64,000 nucleotides of DNA from Neptunicella plasticusilytica (GTDB taxonomy: Bacteria > Pseudomonadota > Gammaproteobacteria > Enterobacterales > Alteromonadaceae). A program made the position numbers and the translations under genes. The notes beneath the pieces are model-generated. The model searched no databases, had not been told where the DNA came from, and saw only the letters and a list, made by a program, of their open reading frames with translations. The stretch is from NCBI RefSeq assembly GCF_047922965.1, contig NZ_CP150481.1, positions 2,542,001-2,606,000 on the forward strand. Direction: 5' to 3'. Positions 7,839 through 17,149 of this stretch are shown in pieces (position 1 is the stretch's first letter; each line of letters opens with the position of its first letter).

Positions 7839-9368
7839 CTAGTCTCCTTGAGGTTTCAACAACACACCGTGACGCAACTGCTGATTTGCATCTTGCCAGG
7901 CAATCTTGCCGTTAACCAATACCATATCAAAACCGCTGGCTAACTGATGTGGATGTTGATAAGAGGCATTTGCCCTGACATTAACCGGATCAAACAGGAT
8001 TAAATCGGCCTGCATGCCCTTTTTTAGCAGTCCCCTATCGGTGATCCCGAGAATATCGGCTGACAGGCCTGTGGCTTTGTATACGGCCTGTTCAATCGAC
8101 AATAGCTGTCTGTTAATCACATATTCTTCTATCAGTTTGGCAAAGGAGCCGTATCCTCTGGGGTGATGCATGGTAGGGCTACCATCCGAGCTCATGGCAA
8201 CCATTTCGCCGGTTAATAATTGGCTCTGAAGAGACTCATCCATAATGAAATAGGCAGCAGACGCCCCTTCGGGACCGATATCATCAATTAACACTTGGGC
8301 AAAGGGTTTTCCCAGCTTGTCAGCGACCTGTTGCAATGTAAGCCCGGTATACTGGCCCGATCCCATCAAGGTTTGCTTGGGTCCGCCTCTTGCCATTACC
8401 CTATTGTTCAAATATTGCTCCAACTCTTGTCGACGGGTCGACAACGCACGTTTAAACATACCATCAGTTTTAGCCCAGTCCGGAAATAAAATCGCGATGC
8501 CGGTATAACTGGCGTTATAAGGATAAATATCAGCGGTGATGGGCACGCGATCATTTTTCAGCTGGCTCAACAGCGCCAGAATATCCTTACCCCGTTCCTG
8601 GCCTTTTCCATACACTGATTTGATATGAGCAACATGCACATTGCAGTATTTTCCCTGCCTGGCCAGCTCCATAATGGACGCAAACAATTGGTCATCGTCT
8701 TCATTACGAATATGGCTCATAATCAAGCGTTTCTTTTCACCGACCACTTTAGCCAGCGCAATCAACTCCTGTTCAGTGGCATGAATGGCAGGTACATATT
8801 CAAGGCCGGTAGATAAACCAAAACGCGTCTCCAGTGCATTAGCCAACACACTTTGCATGGTACTGAGCTGTTTGTCCGATATATTGGCAACATTACCTAT
8901 CCCAACATATCGACGTAGCGAGCCATGTCCAATCAACAAGGCAATATTGACTCCGACGCCGTTGCTATCCCAACGCTGTTGCCATTGGTCAATACTGCTA
9001 ATGGCTGGACTGAAACCATCTTGCCCCAGGACGATGGTAGTCACCCCCATGGCCAGAAAATTACTGAAGCTACCGTCCTTGAGCGGATTTCCATGCGCGT
9101 GCAAATCGATAAAACCCGGTGCTAACACCCGACCACGTGCATCGATGTTCAGCTCGGCGCTGTAGCCCTGTTTGTCGGCATCGCCAATAAAGACAATTTT
9201 TTGTTGACTTATCCCCAAGTCAGCAATGTAGGCTGGGCGCCCGCTACCATCAACAATCCGCGCCCCGCGAAACAGCAAATCCAGATCGTTCGCCTGGCTT
9301 GCTGCACTAAAAGCACTTACATAAAGGGCTATTAACAAACACACATATCTGGGCAGCTTAATTCGCAT
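7839..9368 (-). CDS. N-acyl-D-amino-acid deacylase family amidohydrolase
   Basis: Predicted exported metal-dependent amidohydrolase that removes N-acyl groups from D-amino acids or cleaves related D-configured dipeptides. A signal peptide ends near SAASQA. The amidohydrolase start is GARIVDGSGRPAYIADLGI; PGFIDLHAHGN supplies the HxH metal motif; later come HIRNEDD, VHVAHIKSV and MSSDGSPTMHHPRGYGSF, which match D-aminoacylases. The C terminus returns to the beta-sandwich (KKGMQADLILFDP). The ATG at 9368 gives 509 residues; an in-frame TTG at 9392 would overlap the upstream gene. It is the third gene of a five-gene operon and is immediately followed by the dipeptidase. Confidence 0.88.
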   Translation of the reverse strand: MRIKLPRYVCLLIALYVSAFSAASQANDLDLLFRGARIVDGSGRPAYIADLGISQQKIVFIGDADKQGYSAELNIDARGRVLAPGFIDLHAHGNPLKDGSFSNFLAMGVTTIVLGQDGFSPAISSIDQWQQRWDSNGVGVNIALLIGHGSLRRYVGIGNVANISDKQLSTMQSVLANALETRFGLSTGLEYVPAIHATEQELIALAKVVGEKKRLIMSHIRNEDDDQLFASIMELARQGKYCNVHVAHIKSVYGKGQERGKDILALLSQLKNDRVPITADIYPYNASYTGIAILFPDWAKTDGMFKRALSTRRQELEQYLNNRVMARGGPKQTLMGSGQYTGLTLQQVADKLGKPFAQVLIDDIGPEGASAAYFIMDESLQSQLLTGEMVAMSSDGSPTMHHPRGYGSFAKLIEEYVINRQLLSIEQAVYKATGLSADILGITDRGLLKKGMQADLILFDPVNVRANASYQHPHQLASGFDMVLVNGKIAWQDANQQLRHGVLLKPQGD

Positions 9369-9381
9369 AATACTAGGGTTA

Positions 9382-10206
9382 TTACACTCCAACCATACTT
9401 TTGACTTTATCGCGGTTACTGCGACTGACCTTTAATTCGGTACCGCAACTGAGAATAAGATGATATTCACCACTAATATGGCTGACCATTTTAGTCACAT
9501 AACGGATATTGACGATGGCAGAACGATGTACCCGCACAAACAAACGCGGATCCAGTGCATCTTCCAGCTCTTTCATGGTACTGCGCATAATGTGCGTTCC
9601 ATCGGTAGAATGAACGCACATATAATCCCCCGCCGCATCAATCCACTTAATATTGACAATACTGACCCGGGTCACTTCCGAGCCATCTTTGACCGCCAGA
9701 ATATCCGGATACTGGCTCATATTAATCGGTTTACCTTCAGCCAGATTACGCAAAATATCCTCGCAATCATCGCCGGTAAAATCGGCCACCAAACTGGCTA
9801 ACTTGTATTTTTGCTGCTCTTCAGATTGCAACTTAAAATGCTCACTGACCTTATCGACCGCAAGCTCCAGACGCTTGTCGTCAACAGGCTTGAGCACATA
9901 GTCGAGCGCATGCACATCAAAGGCTTTAATCGCGTAGGAATCAAAAGCGGTAACGAAGATAATTATCGGCAAGGGATGACCTTGCTCGCCAAGATAATTA
10001 ATCACCTGGAAGCCGTTCATACCCGGCATCTGGATATCGAGGAACACCAAATCAGGCTGAAGTTCGATAATTTTTGCCGCAGCATCATTACCGTTATGGC
10101 ATTCACCCAATAACTGAATTTGCGGGAAATCAGCCAGACGAACCGACAAACCTCGTCGAGCAAGAGGCTCATCATCAACAATCAGCGTTTTAATCTTCCT
10201 GTCCAT
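9382..10206 (-). CDS. LytTR-family response regulator
   Basis: Two-component transcription regulator. Residues 5-125 form a CheY-like receiver (TLIVDDEPLARRGL acidic pocket, phospho-acceptor Asp in LVFLDIQMPGMNG, VTAFDSYAIKAF, conserved Lys in LKPVDD). Residues about 170-272 are a LytTR DNA-binding domain (WIDAAGDYMCVHSTDG, LFVRVHRSAIVNIRYV, LKVSRSNRDKVK). It overlaps the kinase gene by 17 bases and is followed after 13 bases by the deacylase gene, so it probably controls its own operon or nearby D-amino-acid functions. Similar in type to E. coli BtsR/YpdB. Confidence 0.93.
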   Translation of the reverse strand: MDRKIKTLIVDDEPLARRGLSVRLADFPQIQLLGECHNGNDAAAKIIELQPDLVFLDIQMPGMNGFQVINYLGEQGHPLPIIIFVTAFDSYAIKAFDVHALDYVLKPVDDKRLELAVDKVSEHFKLQSEEQQKYKLASLVADFTGDDCEDILRNLAEGKPINMSQYPDILAVKDGSEVTRVSIVNIKWIDAAGDYMCVHSTDGTHIMRSTMKELEDALDPRLFVRVHRSAIVNIRYVTKMVSHISGEYHLILSCGTELKVSRSNRDKVKSMVGV

Positions 10207-11275
10207 CTACATTTTCCTGATACGGGAGCCGGATACTCACCTTCACTCCGGTTGGTTGATTATTGGCAATATCAAACGAATAATTATTCCCGTACAAAGA
10301 ACTTAAACGCTCCTTGATATTGGGTAAACCGACACCATTGCTACGATACAGTTGGGACTGATTAAAATCTACCCCGGGTCCATCATCGGCAACTTCGATC
10401 AATACATCTTTGCCAAACGCCCGGGCACTAATACTGATACTGCCGCCCTGTTCGGAATTGGCAATGGCGTATTTTATTGAATTCTCGATCAGAGGCTGCA
10501 GAATCATGCTGGGGACCAAGGCATTTTCTACATCGCTGGCAATATTCCAGCTCACGCTAAGCCGCTCGTCAAAACGCACTTTTTCAATTTCCAGGTACAG
10601 GCTTTCAACCTGAATTTCCTGTTTTAGGGTCACTTTTTTAATCGGATCTTTATCCAGTGAATAGCGTAAAAAATCACTTAATCGACTGACCATCTGATTA
10701 GCCGTCTTGTTTTCCTTGACCAAAATTAATGTCGAAATGGCATTGAGAGTATTAAACAAAAAATGCGGATTAAGCTGATAACGCAACATTTTTAAATGGG
10801 CCTGATGAGCCATACTGGATGCTTGTAGCACGTTGCTCTTTTCATTCTGCAGCATTTGATAATACTTGATGCCGAAATACAAACCGCTCCAGCTAAAAAT
10901 GATATAAAAAGACGCCAGACTGTTGGTAAAGTAATAGATCCAGTCTTCCGGCACATAGCCAAACTTGTAGATTTCCCAGTAATGAATGTTTTTTATTACT
11001 GTCCAGACCAGGGCAACAACATAGGAACTGACTAATGCAGTCACAACCAGTTTAACCGGTTGCCAGTCCCATACCTGTTGATAAAGGTATCGTAACGGGA
11101 TAGTCAATAACCAGCCGGCCAGACCGTTGAGCAAAATGACCAGAATAAATACCGAGCGCATATCGTGCAAAAAAGAACCGAGATAATAAACCAGCACAAA
11201 ACCGGCCCATCCCCCGCTATGCAGTATCCAGAAAAAGCGCTCCTTGTCTTCAAACCATTTTTCGATATGGCTCAC
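10190..11275 (-). CDS. LytS-type sensor histidine kinase
   Basis: Membrane sensor kinase partner of the LytTR regulator. The first 150 residues hold about four membrane helices without a recognisable extracellular domain. Then follows the LytS-type phosphotransfer region LKMLRYQLNPHFLFNTLNAIS, with the phospho-accepting His in NPHFLFN, and an ATPase domain (LQPLIENSIKYAI N box, EVADDGPGVDFN G1 box, GVGLPNIKERLSSLYG). It is the first gene of the minus-strand operon. The signal sensed is unknown; the operon content points to D-amino acids or muropeptide-derived compounds. Confidence 0.93.
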   Translation of the reverse strand: MSHIEKWFEDKERFFWILHSGGWAGFVLVYYLGSFLHDMRSVFILVILLNGLAGWLLTIPLRYLYQQVWDWQPVKLVVTALVSSYVVALVWTVIKNIHYWEIYKFGYVPEDWIYYFTNSLASFYIIFSWSGLYFGIKYYQMLQNEKSNVLQASSMAHQAHLKMLRYQLNPHFLFNTLNAISTLILVKENKTANQMVSRLSDFLRYSLDKDPIKKVTLKQEIQVESLYLEIEKVRFDERLSVSWNIASDVENALVPSMILQPLIENSIKYAIANSEQGGSISISARAFGKDVLIEVADDGPGVDFNQSQLYRSNGVGLPNIKERLSSLYGNNYSFDIANNQPTGVKVSIRLPYQENVDGQED

Positions 11276-11390
11276 AATTTATCCCGTTTCAACAAAAATA
11301 ACGGAACATTATAAAATGGGCAGCTAACTGAGACACTGTTACTGAACGTAAACCGCTGCGACTTTGTCGCAATACAAAAGAGAAAATCAA

Positions 11391-11852
11391 CTAATAGGGA
11401 ATATTCAATTTCTTTAAAAAGCCCGCCACAACCCAGGCAGGGCCTACTAACAAAAACTGGATATCTTTAAAAAATGACGGTTTTTTGCCCTCGATGGCGT
11501 GTCCGACAAACTGTAAAATCCACATCACCACAAATAACGCCAGACTAAATTGCCAGATGGAAATACCTTCTTTTTCTAACCAGCGGATCCCTAAAAATAC
11601 CAGGATGGACATAATGGTCATCGCTGCGCCGACCGGACCGGATAGTTTAAAGTAGTAAAACAGTACAGGAATAATGGCGACATGAGCAAAAGTCACATCA
11701 AATTTAAGCATAATATCTGGCACAGGGATGGCGTAAAGCAAACCAAAGGTCACAAAGTAGATAGCAGGAACCGCCACGTTATGGATCATCTTGTTGGTAT
11801 GGTTCTGGTGACTCTGCGAGTATTCACCCATTAATCTGTCTATATGTCGCAT
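11391..11852 (-). CDS. DUF962 / Mpo1-like membrane protein
   Basis: 153 residues, about four membrane helices. It matches the YGL010w/Mpo1 family (DUF962): an N-terminal HNHTNKMIHNVAVP-type motif with conserved His, and FVGHAIEGKKPSFFKD near residue 120. Yeast Mpo1 is an iron-dependent dioxygenase of 2-hydroxy fatty acids; whether the bacterial members do the same is not settled. It stands alone, 45 bases downstream of the PilZ gene on the same strand. Confidence 0.85.
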   Translation of the reverse strand: MRHIDRLMGEYSQSHQNHTNKMIHNVAVPAIYFVTFGLLYAIPVPDIMLKFDVTFAHVAIIPVLFYYFKLSGPVGAAMTIMSILVFLGIRWLEKEGISIWQFSLALFVVMWILQFVGHAIEGKKPSFFKDIQFLLVGPAWVVAGFLKKLNIPY

Positions 11853-11896
11853 TGTATTTCTCCCGATTGGCTTTTAAGCCTGTCATTGTTATTTTA

Positions 11897-12577
11897 TCAG
11901 AGCGCAATCATCAGCTCGTCAAGGACGTCCGAGACCTTGTCGGCAGTTTGATCAAATTTAATTCCGTAATAATAGTTCAACCCGTCGGTACGGCTATTCA
12001 TAATGCTGGCTTTAATGTTGTACGGCTCTTTTTTATTTTCGATATGCACAAAAACATCCTGGTTTTCCAGTTTCTGCTCGTTGCTGGCATTCTTTTTAAC
12101 TGACAGACGACACCCCGTATGCGAAATATCGACAATAATACCTTCGCGTAAATAATGTTCATTATCCGCATCGAATAACTTGGCCGGAATGCTGGTATTG
12201 GCTCGTTTGGTTGACCTTAAACCATGTAGCTGAATTGAACGGGGAAAGGAAATAAATATCATATGCACCGGCTTGGTCAGTACAAACATGACTTTGCTCT
12301 GAAACGCGACTATTTCACCGGTATCTTCCTCAAGAATATAACGCACCACTATTTCTGAATCGGGAAAAATCACATCGCGTAAATTGCCCCATTTGGTTTC
12401 ATCAGGAAATTTAATCAACAAGGCTCTACCACCATCACGGCCAATAAACTCGGAGCGGACTCTTTTTGCTGTAGTAGCGGTTTTGATCTGCAGATCGACC
12501 GCCATTCCCGGATGCATGGCATGCAGTTTTTTAACGTCTTCAATGGTTAAACGCTGAGTTTGCTTGAGTATTGCCAT
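11897..12577 (-). CDS. PilZ-domain c-di-GMP receptor (YcgR-like layout)
   Basis: 226 residues: an N-terminal YcgR-N-like beta domain (about 20-105; PGMAVDLQIKT to SKVMFVLTKPVHMIFISFP) and a C-terminal PilZ domain. The c-di-GMP binding residues are present: the basic RSTKRAN linker (RxxxR type) and DISHTGCRLSV (DxSxxG), followed by YYYGIKF. Proteins of this layout act as flagellar brakes or other c-di-GMP effectors. No flagellar genes are nearby. The window also encodes a diguanylate cyclase at 31526. Confidence 0.87.
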   Translation of the reverse strand: MAILKQTQRLTIEDVKKLHAMHPGMAVDLQIKTATTAKRVRSEFIGRDGGRALLIKFPDETKWGNLRDVIFPDSEIVVRYILEEDTGEIVAFQSKVMFVLTKPVHMIFISFPRSIQLHGLRSTKRANTSIPAKLFDADNEHYLREGIIVDISHTGCRLSVKKNASNEQKLENQDVFVHIENKKEPYNIKASIMNSRTDGLNYYYGIKFDQTADKVSDVLDELMIAL

Positions 12578-12752
12578 TAGTCTTTTATCATCAGTGAGTT
12601 TGTTATTTTATCCGATATTCTAAAATCGACTGTGCGTGAGTAAAAGTAAAATTTATTTAGGCGACAAGTCTGTATATCATCCCGAGCCGGATAATTTAAT
12701 GTATTATAAATAACATGATAAATCAGTGTTTTTTATAGGAAAATTAAACAAT

Positions 12753-14549
12753 ATGAGTCAAAAACCTGCTGCCATCCATTACATTATCGACCACGATGCG
12801 GTTCATCAACATTGTTTTTCCGTCAAACTGATCATCGACAGGCCAGCAGCAGGCGGCCAACTCCTGACATTACCTGCGTGGATCCCGGGTAGCTATATGA
12901 TCCGGGATTTTGCCAAACATATCCTGACCTTAACCGCAGAAGATCAGCATGGTCACACCATTACGGCGGTAAAAATCGATAAACAGAGCTGGCAAATCAG
13001 TCCCTGCGACGGGCCGCTAACGATTAATTATCGAGTTTATGCCTTCGATTACTCGGTACGGGGCAGTTATCTGGATCAGCATTTTGCTTTTTTTAACGGC
13101 ACCAGCGTATTTTTGGCGGTTGACGGTCAAACCGAACAACCCGTTAATCTGAAAATAAAAGGCTCCAGTCATCCCGCTTGTCAAAACTGGCGGGTGGCCA
13201 CTTCAATGCCAGCTAGCAGTCATACTCAACGCTATGAATTTGGTGAGTACCACGCAGACAATTATAACCAACTGATCGATCATCCGGTCCTGCTCGCTGA
13301 CTTTGATTTAATCCAGTTCAAGGTGGCCGAAGTTGACTTTGATATGGTCTTTGTTGGTGCTCAACAGCTGAATAAAGAACGCATTAAACGGGATGTCAGT
13401 CAAATATGTGAACATCACTTTAATCTGTTTGGCAATGATTTGCCGATTCAACACTATGTGTTTATCAGTTTAGTCAGCGACAACGGATTCGGCGGTTTGG
13501 AACATCGCGCCTCTACAGCCTTGATGTGTGGCCGTAACGATTTGCCCTCGCTGGGCAGTGACAGCAAAATTACCGATGGCTATCGCACCTTTCTGAGTCT
13601 GTGCAGCCACGAATTTTTTCATACCTGGCTAGTTAAACGTATTCGCCCTCAGGAGCACATTGATGTCGATTTAAGCCGTGAAGCCTATACCCGTCAATTA
13701 TGGATCTACGAAGGTTTTACCTCGTTCTATGATGATATGGCGCTGCCCCGCAGTGGCGTTATTGAACAGAGCAGCTATCTGGAGTTACTCGGACAGTTAC
13801 TTACACGAATTTATCGCAATGGCGGGCGTTTACAACAAAGCGTCACTGAATCCAGCTTCGATGCCTGGACGCGTTTTTATCAACAGGATGAAAACGCCAA
13901 CAACGCCATTGTCAGCTACTATGCCAAAGGAGCATTGATCGCGATTTGCCTGGATTTACTGATCCGCCAGCAAACCGGTCAACAACAGAGTCTGGATCAT
14001 GTACTGCAAAGCTTATGGCAACAACATGGCAAAACCGGCACTGGCACCGAGCAAGATGTGATTCAACGTATTACCGCCTCAATGGGTATAGATTGCCAGG
14101 ACTTTTTACAACTGGCACTAAATACCACAGAAGAGCTACCAATTGACGCCCTGTTGGCCAAACAAGGACTAAAAGTTTGTTATCAAACCCGCAGCACTAT
14201 GCTGGACAAAGGCGGCAAGAAGAACACTGCCAATATCAAGTATCAGTTTGGTGCCACCACTGTCAGTGACAATAATCAGCTCAAAATCACCACTGTGTCT
14301 AACGGTACACCTGCCAGTCAAGCGGGATTGGCCAAAGGCGATACTCTGGTCGCATTGAATGGCTGGCAAATCAATTCTGACAATTTGCAAGCCTTGCTAG
14401 ACCAGCAACAAGGTGAGGAAGTCGAGTTAATCGCGTTTCGACGTGGCAAACTGATGCAGCTAAACTTACCGGTAAAACCAGCACCTCAAGACAGTATTTA
14501 CCTTGAAATAGTCGATCAGAATCGCGTTAATCAATGGCTTGATAGGTAG
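12753..14549 (+). CDS. M61-family glycyl aminopeptidase-like protease with PDZ domain
   Basis: 598-residue zinc peptidase. The N-terminal beta domain contains LPAWIPGSYMIRDFAKHI; the catalytic domain carries GFGGLEHRAS and the zinc motif CSHEFFHTWLVKRIRP (HExxH at 286-290), then LWIYEGFTSFYDD with the third ligand Glu. A PDZ domain near residues 505-575 (NGTPASQAGLAKGD) ends the protein. No signal peptide is visible, so a cytosolic place is likely. The ATG at 12753 follows AGGA; the in-frame GTG at 12726 precedes that site. The gene stands alone. Confidence 0.92.
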   Translation: MSQKPAAIHYIIDHDAVHQHCFSVKLIIDRPAAGGQLLTLPAWIPGSYMIRDFAKHILTLTAEDQHGHTITAVKIDKQSWQISPCDGPLTINYRVYAFDYSVRGSYLDQHFAFFNGTSVFLAVDGQTEQPVNLKIKGSSHPACQNWRVATSMPASSHTQRYEFGEYHADNYNQLIDHPVLLADFDLIQFKVAEVDFDMVFVGAQQLNKERIKRDVSQICEHHFNLFGNDLPIQHYVFISLVSDNGFGGLEHRASTALMCGRNDLPSLGSDSKITDGYRTFLSLCSHEFFHTWLVKRIRPQEHIDVDLSREAYTRQLWIYEGFTSFYDDMALPRSGVIEQSSYLELLGQLLTRIYRNGGRLQQSVTESSFDAWTRFYQQDENANNAIVSYYAKGALIAICLDLLIRQQTGQQQSLDHVLQSLWQQHGKTGTGTEQDVIQRITASMGIDCQDFLQLALNTTEELPIDALLAKQGLKVCYQTRSTMLDKGGKKNTANIKYQFGATTVSDNNQLKITTVSNGTPASQAGLAKGDTLVALNGWQINSDNLQALLDQQQGEEVELIAFRRGKLMQLNLPVKPAPQDSIYLEIVDQNRVNQWLDR

Positions 14550-14554
14550 ACCGC

Positions 14555-14578
14555 CCCGGTCGCGACTTAACGACCGGG
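14555..14578. terminator. GC-rich hairpin after the M61 gene
   Basis: Perfect 8-bp stem (CCCGGTCG / CGACCGGG) with an 8-base loop, six bases after the M61 stop. It has only two T after the stem, so it is a weak intrinsic terminator or the fold of a 3' end. It stands just left of the MITE-like element. Confidence 0.5.
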
Positions 14579-14587
14579 TTCGCTAAA

Positions 14588-14857
14588 CTAGGGCGTGTTG
14601 ATCTTTGGTGTGTGTTTTTGCAGCAGTTTGTAGCGTATTTATACAAGGCAGAGCGAGTGTGGTGTAGTTATTCTACATGAATGAGCGATAACGCTGTAGA
14701 AATGCGCTACAAACACTGCCCGGAGGGTTCAACCCAACGCTTCCTGCTCTTTGTTGCCGGGTTTTGACTTAGACCCACTAGGCCTGCAACCCGGCGTCGC
14801 GATCAGAACGCGTTGGACTTGAACAAAATTCATACACCAAAGATCGACACGCCCTAG
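14588..14857. mobile_element. MITE-like element 1, 270 bp, with 27-bp inverted ends
   Basis: The two ends are inverted copies: 14588-14614 begins CTAGGGCGTGTTGATC and 14831-14857 is its reverse complement with two mismatches. TA flanks GGGCGTG at both ends, fitting a TA target duplication. Inside are further inverted repeats: 14626-14635 with 14705-14714 (GTTTGTAGCG), 14727-14740 with 14810-14824, and 14756-14763 with 14788-14795 (GCCGGGTT). No ORF is present. It fills the space between the M61 and feoB genes and ends four bases from the feoB stop. The gap of about 310 bases here holds only this and the hairpin at 14555. Confidence 0.75.
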
Positions 14858-14861
14858 CGGG

Positions 14862-16679
14862 TTAGTCAATCAAATTAGCGGCGCTGGCCGCTATAATATA
14901 GGCAAGCAGACCATAGGCAACAAACAGGCCCCAGGCAATCCGGCTTTTACCCGTTTCAGCTCTCAATACCGCAACCGTTGCCACACACTGTAGTGCCACC
15001 ACATAAAACAACAGCAGACCAATTCCGGCGCCTAGCGACAATCCATCGGCCTGAATATTGGCGGCTAAACCACCAATATTCTCATCCGCGCCATCGATAC
15101 CAAACAGGGTACCTAAAGCGCCGACAAACACCTCCCGCGCCAAAAATGACATCAGAATAGCCACTCCGTAACGCCAGTCCAGTCCTAGCGGTTCAAACAC
15201 CGGTTCAATGACATGTCCGATCTGGCCCAGCCAGGAACCTTGCAATCCCTGATCTTGCGGGAAGTAGCCTAAAATCCAGATGCCCAGTGACACGAAAAAG
15301 ATCACCGGCCCTGCCCGTCTGATAAACTGTTTACCACTGGTCATCACTCTATGTAACAGCGGTTTCCAGTGAGGCAATCGATAGGTGGGTAATTCCAGAA
15401 TAAACGGCATATCGGATTTGTCGTCCTTTTGCGGAGTAGCGTGGTGCATCACCAGACTCACTAACAGCGCCATCAAAATCCCGAACAGATACAAGCCAAA
15501 AAATGCGACACCTTGTAAATTAAACAATCCCCAAACATAGGTATTCTCCGGAATAAGTACCGCGATCAGCAAGGCATATACCGGTAACCGGGCAGAACAG
15601 GACATCAGCGGAATGGTCATCATGGTAATGAGCCGTTTACGTGGCGATTCAATAGTACGGGCGGCCATAATGGCCGGGATGGCACAGGCATGCCCGGACA
15701 AATAAGGAATAAAACTGCGACCGGATAAACCAAAATAGCTCAAAGGTTTGTGACAAATTAATGCCGCTCTGGCCAGATAACCGCTGTCTTCCAGTAAACC
15801 GATAATCAGGGTTAACACCATAATTTGCGGTACAAACACCAAAAACGACCCCAAACCGCCAAAGATCGCATCGGACAGGAAATCAGTCAGCATTCCCTCG
15901 CCGGTAAAACCGGTAACCCAAACGGCCAGCTCACCTATCAGATATTCAACTCCGTCCATCAACGGCGTCGCCCAGGTGAAGATACTCTGGAACAGGAAAA
16001 ACATAATGGCTAAAAAAGCGATGCCGCCGAAGATATTATTTAACAGAAAGTTATCAATGCTATTTTGTTTTTTCAGCACCAAGTCGACATTAATTCCCAA
16101 ATTCTGACTTAACTCGCGCGCCCGATTCAGCAATTGCGCTTTCTCGACTCCGTCGTTTTTCACCTGATGCTGTTCAGGTTCTGCCGCGATGACAGGCAAG
16201 GCTTTTTGAAATTCAGCCAGACCGGTTAAGGACTTGGCCGATAAAGCAAAAACCGGACTGCCCAATTCCTGCTCTAGTGCCTGGGTATCAATATCCAGTC
16301 CAAAACGATGTACCTCATCGATCATATTCAGCACAAACACCACTGATTTATTGTGCTGCTTGGCTAACAACTGCACTTGCAAACCAAACACTAAACTGCG
16401 TTCCATCCGGGTTGCATCCAATACGCAAACCACTAATGCAGTTTGCTCATCATCAACCGACTGATTCAACTTGGTAATGGCAATTTCTTCATCTTTTGAC
16501 AAGGTATGTAAGGAGTAGGTACCCGGAAAATCGACCACTTCAAATTGATCAAAACGGCCGGTTTTGAGTTCCACCGTGACCCCCGGAAAATTGGCGACTT
16601 TCTGGCGTAGTCCGGTAAGCTGGTTAAATAACAGGCTTTTACCGCAGTTGGGTTTACCAACTAATATAATTCGTTTCAT
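14862..16679 (-). CDS. feoB: Ferrous iron transporter FeoB
   Basis: Inner-membrane Fe(II) uptake protein. The N-terminal GTPase domain has G1 GKPNCGKS, the G2 Thr in FPGVTVE, G3 DFPGTYSL and G4 NMIDE; then a GDI-like linker and the membrane domain with two Gate motifs (SGHACAIPAIMAARTI around residue 330 and LAREVFVGALG around residue 515). At 605 residues it is shorter than E. coli FeoB (773) but contains every named part. It is downstream of feoA by 65 bases and is under the same Fur-type site. No feoC is visible. Confidence 0.95.
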   Translation of the reverse strand: MKRIILVGKPNCGKSLLFNQLTGLRQKVANFPGVTVELKTGRFDQFEVVDFPGTYSLHTLSKDEEIAITKLNQSVDDEQTALVVCVLDATRMERSLVFGLQVQLLAKQHNKSVVFVLNMIDEVHRFGLDIDTQALEQELGSPVFALSAKSLTGLAEFQKALPVIAAEPEQHQVKNDGVEKAQLLNRARELSQNLGINVDLVLKKQNSIDNFLLNNIFGGIAFLAIMFFLFQSIFTWATPLMDGVEYLIGELAVWVTGFTGEGMLTDFLSDAIFGGLGSFLVFVPQIMVLTLIIGLLEDSGYLARAALICHKPLSYFGLSGRSFIPYLSGHACAIPAIMAARTIESPRKRLITMMTIPLMSCSARLPVYALLIAVLIPENTYVWGLFNLQGVAFFGLYLFGILMALLVSLVMHHATPQKDDKSDMPFILELPTYRLPHWKPLLHRVMTSGKQFIRRAGPVIFFVSLGIWILGYFPQDQGLQGSWLGQIGHVIEPVFEPLGLDWRYGVAILMSFLAREVFVGALGTLFGIDGADENIGGLAANIQADGLSLGAGIGLLLFYVVALQCVATVAVLRAETGKSRIAWGLFVAYGLLAYIIAASAANLID

Positions 16680-16744
16680 TCAACTACCTAAGTTTTTACT
16701 GGAGACGCGGGCGAACGCAGAATATAGATAAGATCAGTTAAAGA

Positions 16745-16978
16745 TTAACCAGCCTGACTCAGAGTGATTTGATTAGCGACATCTCGCTCCAGAGAATAAA
16801 CACAATCTCCTAATTGCACCACTAATGGTCCTTGCATTGGTGAGCGGCGTAAGCACACAATATGCTGGCCGGGGTTAAAACCCATCTCACTCAAGCGGCC
16901 TGCAACAGCAGCGCTAAGTGATTCATTGAGACCGTCAATTCGGGCATTATGTTTAGCTTTCATTTCCCACAACGTCAT
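16745..16978 (-). CDS. feoA: Ferrous iron transport protein A
   Basis: 77-residue SH3-like cytosolic partner of FeoB. Typical sequence: RLSEMGFNPGQHIVCLRRSPMQGPLVVQLGDCVYSL. The ATG at 16978 is preferred to an in-frame TTG at 16990. First gene of the feoAB operon with a Fur-box-like palindrome about 20 bases upstream of the start. Confidence 0.92.
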   Translation of the reverse strand: MTLWEMKAKHNARIDGLNESLSAAVAGRLSEMGFNPGQHIVCLRRSPMQGPLVVQLGDCVYSLERDVANQITLSQAG

Positions 16979-16997
16979 GTTTTGATCCAAGACTTAA

Positions 16998-17018
16998 ATG
17001 ATAATAATTATTATTAAA
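16998..17018. promoter_or_regulatory. Putative Fur box of feoAB
   Basis: TGATAATAATTATTATTAA resembles the Fur consensus GATAATGATAATCATTATC (14 of 19 by eye) and is nearly a perfect palindrome around AATAATTATT. Its position just upstream of feoA is where iron-dependent repression by Fur is expected. Confidence 0.75.
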
Positions 17019-17149
17019 CATTTTTATTACTGTCACAATAGCCAAGTGTATAAAAGCGGGCTTTTCGCTTTAAAAATACACAATAGATACGCGAATCAAT
17101 GCTCAAGGATATCCATGCTCTACAAAACGGTCGTCAGTCGTTCGGATAA

